From assembly GCA_013696785.1 (NCBI GenBank), contig JACCXW010000065.1, positions 1 through 8,424 on the forward strand: DNA of 8,424 nt. Direction: 5' to 3'. The notes under the pieces were generated by a model. The model worked only from the letters and a program-made list of their open reading frames with translations, had not been told where the DNA came from and did no database searches. The DNA comes from Geodermatophilaceae bacterium. Its GTDB lineage: Bacteria > Actinomycetota > Actinomycetes > Mycobacteriales > Geodermatophilaceae. Both the position numbers and the translations under genes were made by a program. Shown here piece by piece: positions 6,594 through 8,424 of this stretch. Position 1 is the stretch's first letter. Each line of letters starts with the position of its first letter.

Positions 6594-6613
6594 GACGGAT
6601 GGATGGGTGACCC

Positions 6614-6641
6614 ACGCTAGGGCGCCTGTGATTGCCGTCAC
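6614..6641 (-). promoter_or_regulatory. Candidate promoter for the MetE-like gene
   Basis: On the minus strand GTGACG (6641-6636) and TAGCGT (6619-6614) are separated by 16 bp. They resemble a relaxed actinobacterial housekeeping promoter: TGAC core in the -35 and TANNNT in the -10. Initiation would fall near 6607, giving a leader of about 27 nt. A short interrupted palindrome TGGGT-G-ACCCA (6604-6614) overlaps the expected start and could be an operator. The matches are modest and may be chance. Confidence 0.3.
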
Positions 6642-6682
6642 CTGGGCTCCCAAGGACAGTTCTGCCCGGAGGTCTGCTCACC

Positions 6683-8424
6683 TCAGGTCGAACTGGTGAC
6701 GATTCGCCAGTCGACCGGGAGTACGCCGGACGCGGTCGCGAGCACCGGATTGAGGTCCATCTCGGCGATCTCCGGCACGCCGACGAGCAGGTCGCCCACC
6801 GCCACGATCAGCGCGCTCAGCGCGGCCACGTCGACCGGCGATGCCCCGCGGACGCCATCGAGAAGCGCCGCACCCCGCAGCGCGCGCAGCATCCGTTCCG
6901 CGTGCTCGACGTCGATCGGCGCGACGGCGAACTGCACGTCGCCGAGCACCTCCACAGCAGTGCCACCGAGGCCGACCATCAGCACCGGCCCGAATGCGGG
7001 GTCCCGCACCCCGCCGACCACGAACTCCACCCCACTCGCCTGCGGCTGAACCAGTACCCGGGCACCCGGGCGCAACCCCAGCAGCTCCTGCGCCGCCCGC
7101 TGGACGGCGGCGGAATCAGGCAGCCCGATCCGTACCCCTGCGACGTCGCTCTTGTGCGACAGGTCGGGGTGCACGACCTTGAGTACGGCGGGGTATCCGC
7201 ACTGTCGCGCAGCCGCTACCGCATCCTCCGGGCTGGTGCAGACGGTGGCCGCGACGACCTCGATCCCCGCGGCGGCGAGGAACTCCTGCGCCTGGACGGG
7301 ATCGGACAGGTCGGCGTCCGGAGCCAGCGGCGGTACCGGCCGTGACCGTCGCACCGGCACGTCCCGGCCCAGGACCGCGGCGCACCGCCGGGCGACCCCG
7401 GCTGCCGCAGCCGTCCGCTCCGGCCACGGCAGGCACGGGACACCGGCGGCCTGCAGTGCATCGGCCTGCGGCTGACGTAAACGTTCGGTCACCCAGCAGC
7501 CGTAGACCGGCACCGCATTGCCGTCCTCGCGTAAGGCCGACACGGTTGCCGCCAGGCCGTCGACCACGTCGGCCGAGCCGCCGCGGGCGAGCAGGATCGG
7601 GATGACGATGTCGACCTCCCCGGATCGGGCCAGAACATCGACCAGCGCGGGGTACAACTCGGCGTACCTGGACCAGATCGGTGTCATGTCGACGGGATTG
7701 CGCGGGCTGCCGTACGACGGGAGCAGCTCGCGCAGCCGCTCCTGCAGGGCCGGACTCAACTCGGGCACTTCGAGTCCCTCGATGTCGAGCAGGTCGGTCA
7801 GCTCGACCCCCAGGCCGCCGGAATTCGTGCCGATTCCGACCCGCCCACCGGGCGGAAGGGGCTGGGCCGACAGTAGTTTCGCCGCGTCGAGCATCGCCAG
7901 GCCGGAGGACCCCCGGACGACACCCGCCTGCGCGAGCGCGGCGTCGCGGATCGCGGTGTCGGAGGCCAACGCCGCCGTATGGGAGACGGCGGCGCGCTTG
8001 CCTGCGGCGCTGCGCCCGGTCAAGGCCGCGATCACCGGCTTGACCGCGGTCGTGGCGCGGGCCGCTGAGAAGAAGTCCCGCGGGTCACTGATCGACTCCA
8101 GCAATAGACAAATCACCAGGGTTGACCGATCCTCGCGCAGGTAGGCGAGAGTCTCGGCATCAGTGATGTCGGCCTTGTTGCCGGCCGCGTACACCTTGGC
8201 AAAGGGCATGGCCTCGTCCCGGCCCAGCGCATGAACGGCCATTCCGTACGAGCCCGACTGCGTCACCAGACTGATCCCGCCGTGCTCGTCGCCGGCCGGC
8301 GAGCCAGGTGCGATGGAGGCATTCAGCGGCAGGTCACAGTTCTGCACGCCGAAGCAGTTCGGCCCGACCAGGCGAACACCTCCCGAGCGCGCCACTGCCA
8401 CGACCTGCTCCTGAAGTCGTGCAC
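6683..8424 (-). CDS. NDP-forming acyl-CoA synthetase (ADP-forming acetate-CoA ligase type), N-terminus cut by window edge
   Basis: The frame stays open to the window edge, with sequence (RLQEQVVAVARSGG) that reads as the end of a CoA-binding domain, so the GTG at 8401 is not the real start. About 580 residues are present; roughly 100-150 are missing. Numbering from the codon at 8401, the CoA-binding domain ends at LVGPNCFGVQN (11-21). The succinyl-CoA-ligase-like domains follow, with YAAGNKADIT (71-80) and AVSHTAALASD (138-148), where His141 is the expected phosphohistidine. A C-terminal ATP-grasp domain contains YPAVLKVVHPDLSHKSDVAGVR (403-424) in part, a Gly-rich VGLGG (476-480) and EMDLNPVLA (547-555). 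The family makes acyl-CoA from a carboxylate, CoA and ATP, with ADP and phosphate as products. The substrate cannot be read from sequence. Next to a CoM-dependent epoxide module it may activate a carboxylate from alkene or epoxide breakdown; this is inferred. The gene ends 102 bp before the MetE-like start. Confidence 0.93.
   Translation of the reverse strand, partial: ARLQEQVVAVARSGGVRLVGPNCFGVQNCDLPLNASIAPGSPAGDEHGGISLVTQSGSYGMAVHALGRDEAMPFAKVYAAGNKADITDAETLAYLREDRSTLVICLLLESISDPRDFFSAARATTAVKPVIAALTGRSAAGKRAAVSHTAALASDTAIRDAALAQAGVVRGSSGLAMLDAAKLLSAQPLPPGGRVGIGTNSGGLGVELTDLLDIEGLEVPELSPALQERLRELLPSYGSPRNPVDMTPIWSRYAELYPALVDVLARSGEVDIVIPILLARGGSADVVDGLAATVSALREDGNAVPVYGCWVTERLRQPQADALQAAGVPCLPWPERTAAAAGVARRCAAVLGRDVPVRRSRPVPPLAPDADLSDPVQAQEFLAAAGIEVVAATVCTSPEDAVAAARQCGYPAVLKVVHPDLSHKSDVAGVRIGLPDSAAVQRAAQELLGLRPGARVLVQPQASGVEFVVGGVRDPAFGPVLMVGLGGTAVEVLGDVQFAVAPIDVEHAERMLRALRGAALLDGVRGASPVDVAALSALIVAVGDLLVGVPEIAEMDLNPVLATASGVLPVDWRIVTSST

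Noticed and set aside
5387..6595. 402-codon open frame on the plus strand
   Set aside because: It is antisense to the MetE-like gene and spans the hairpin. The product has no domain and reads as the shadow of a conserved gene.
6669..6684. Short inverted repeat (GAGGT...ACCTC) at the end of the acyl-CoA synthetase gene
   Set aside because: A 5-bp stem with no T-run is too weak to call a terminator.
1..8424. tRNA/rRNA genes, CRISPR arrays, insertion sequences or attachment sites
   Set aside because: I saw no tRNA-like cloverleaf, spaced repeats, transposase motifs or terminal inverted repeats by eye; nearly all the window is coding.

Overview
The window is high-GC DNA (about two thirds G+C by eye) with frequent GTG starts, strong purine-rich ribosome binding sites and 1-bp start/stop overlaps. 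This suggests an actinobacterium; the sequence does not fix the genus. Every convincing gene lies on the minus strand, so transcription runs from high to low coordinates. Two genes run off the window ends.

In transcription order the layout is: (1) the 3' part of an NDP-forming acyl-CoA synthetase (6683 to beyond 8424); (2) a 102-bp gap with a candidate promoter and a good ribosome binding site; (3) a single-domain MetE-superfamily zinc protein (5477-6580), most likely an epoxyalkane:coenzyme M transferase; (4) a 176-bp gap holding a perfect 13-bp hairpin and a tandem decamer; (5) a tightly packed five-gene operon: phosphosulfolactate synthase ComA/XcbA (4533-5300), an unrecognised cysteine-rich protein (3586-4536), an aspartase/fumarase-superfamily lyase (2206-3558), a PLP enzyme of the D-cysteine desulfhydrase/ACC deaminase family (1205-2209), and a second aspartase/fumarase-superfamily protein resembling argininosuccinate lyase (1208 to beyond position 1).

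The most coherent reading is a bacterial coenzyme M (2-mercaptoethanesulfonate) module. ComA commits phosphoenolpyruvate and sulfite to phosphosulfolactate. The lyases, the PLP enzyme and the unknown protein are candidates for the later steps described for the bacterial route (phosphate elimination, decarboxylation, thiolation, reduction). The MetE-like protein would use the CoM thiol to open epoxides made from alkenes, and the acyl-CoA synthetase could activate a carboxylate produced downstream. ComA is certain. The MetE-like and lyase assignments rest on motifs plus context. The role of the unknown gene is open. No alkene monooxygenase, CoM-adduct dehydrogenase or carboxylase is visible here, so the growth substrate is not shown.

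The least explained items are the unknown 316-residue protein, the second lyase with Tyr in place of the superfamily's active-site His, and the PLP enzyme with Trp at a position that distinguishes known subfamilies.
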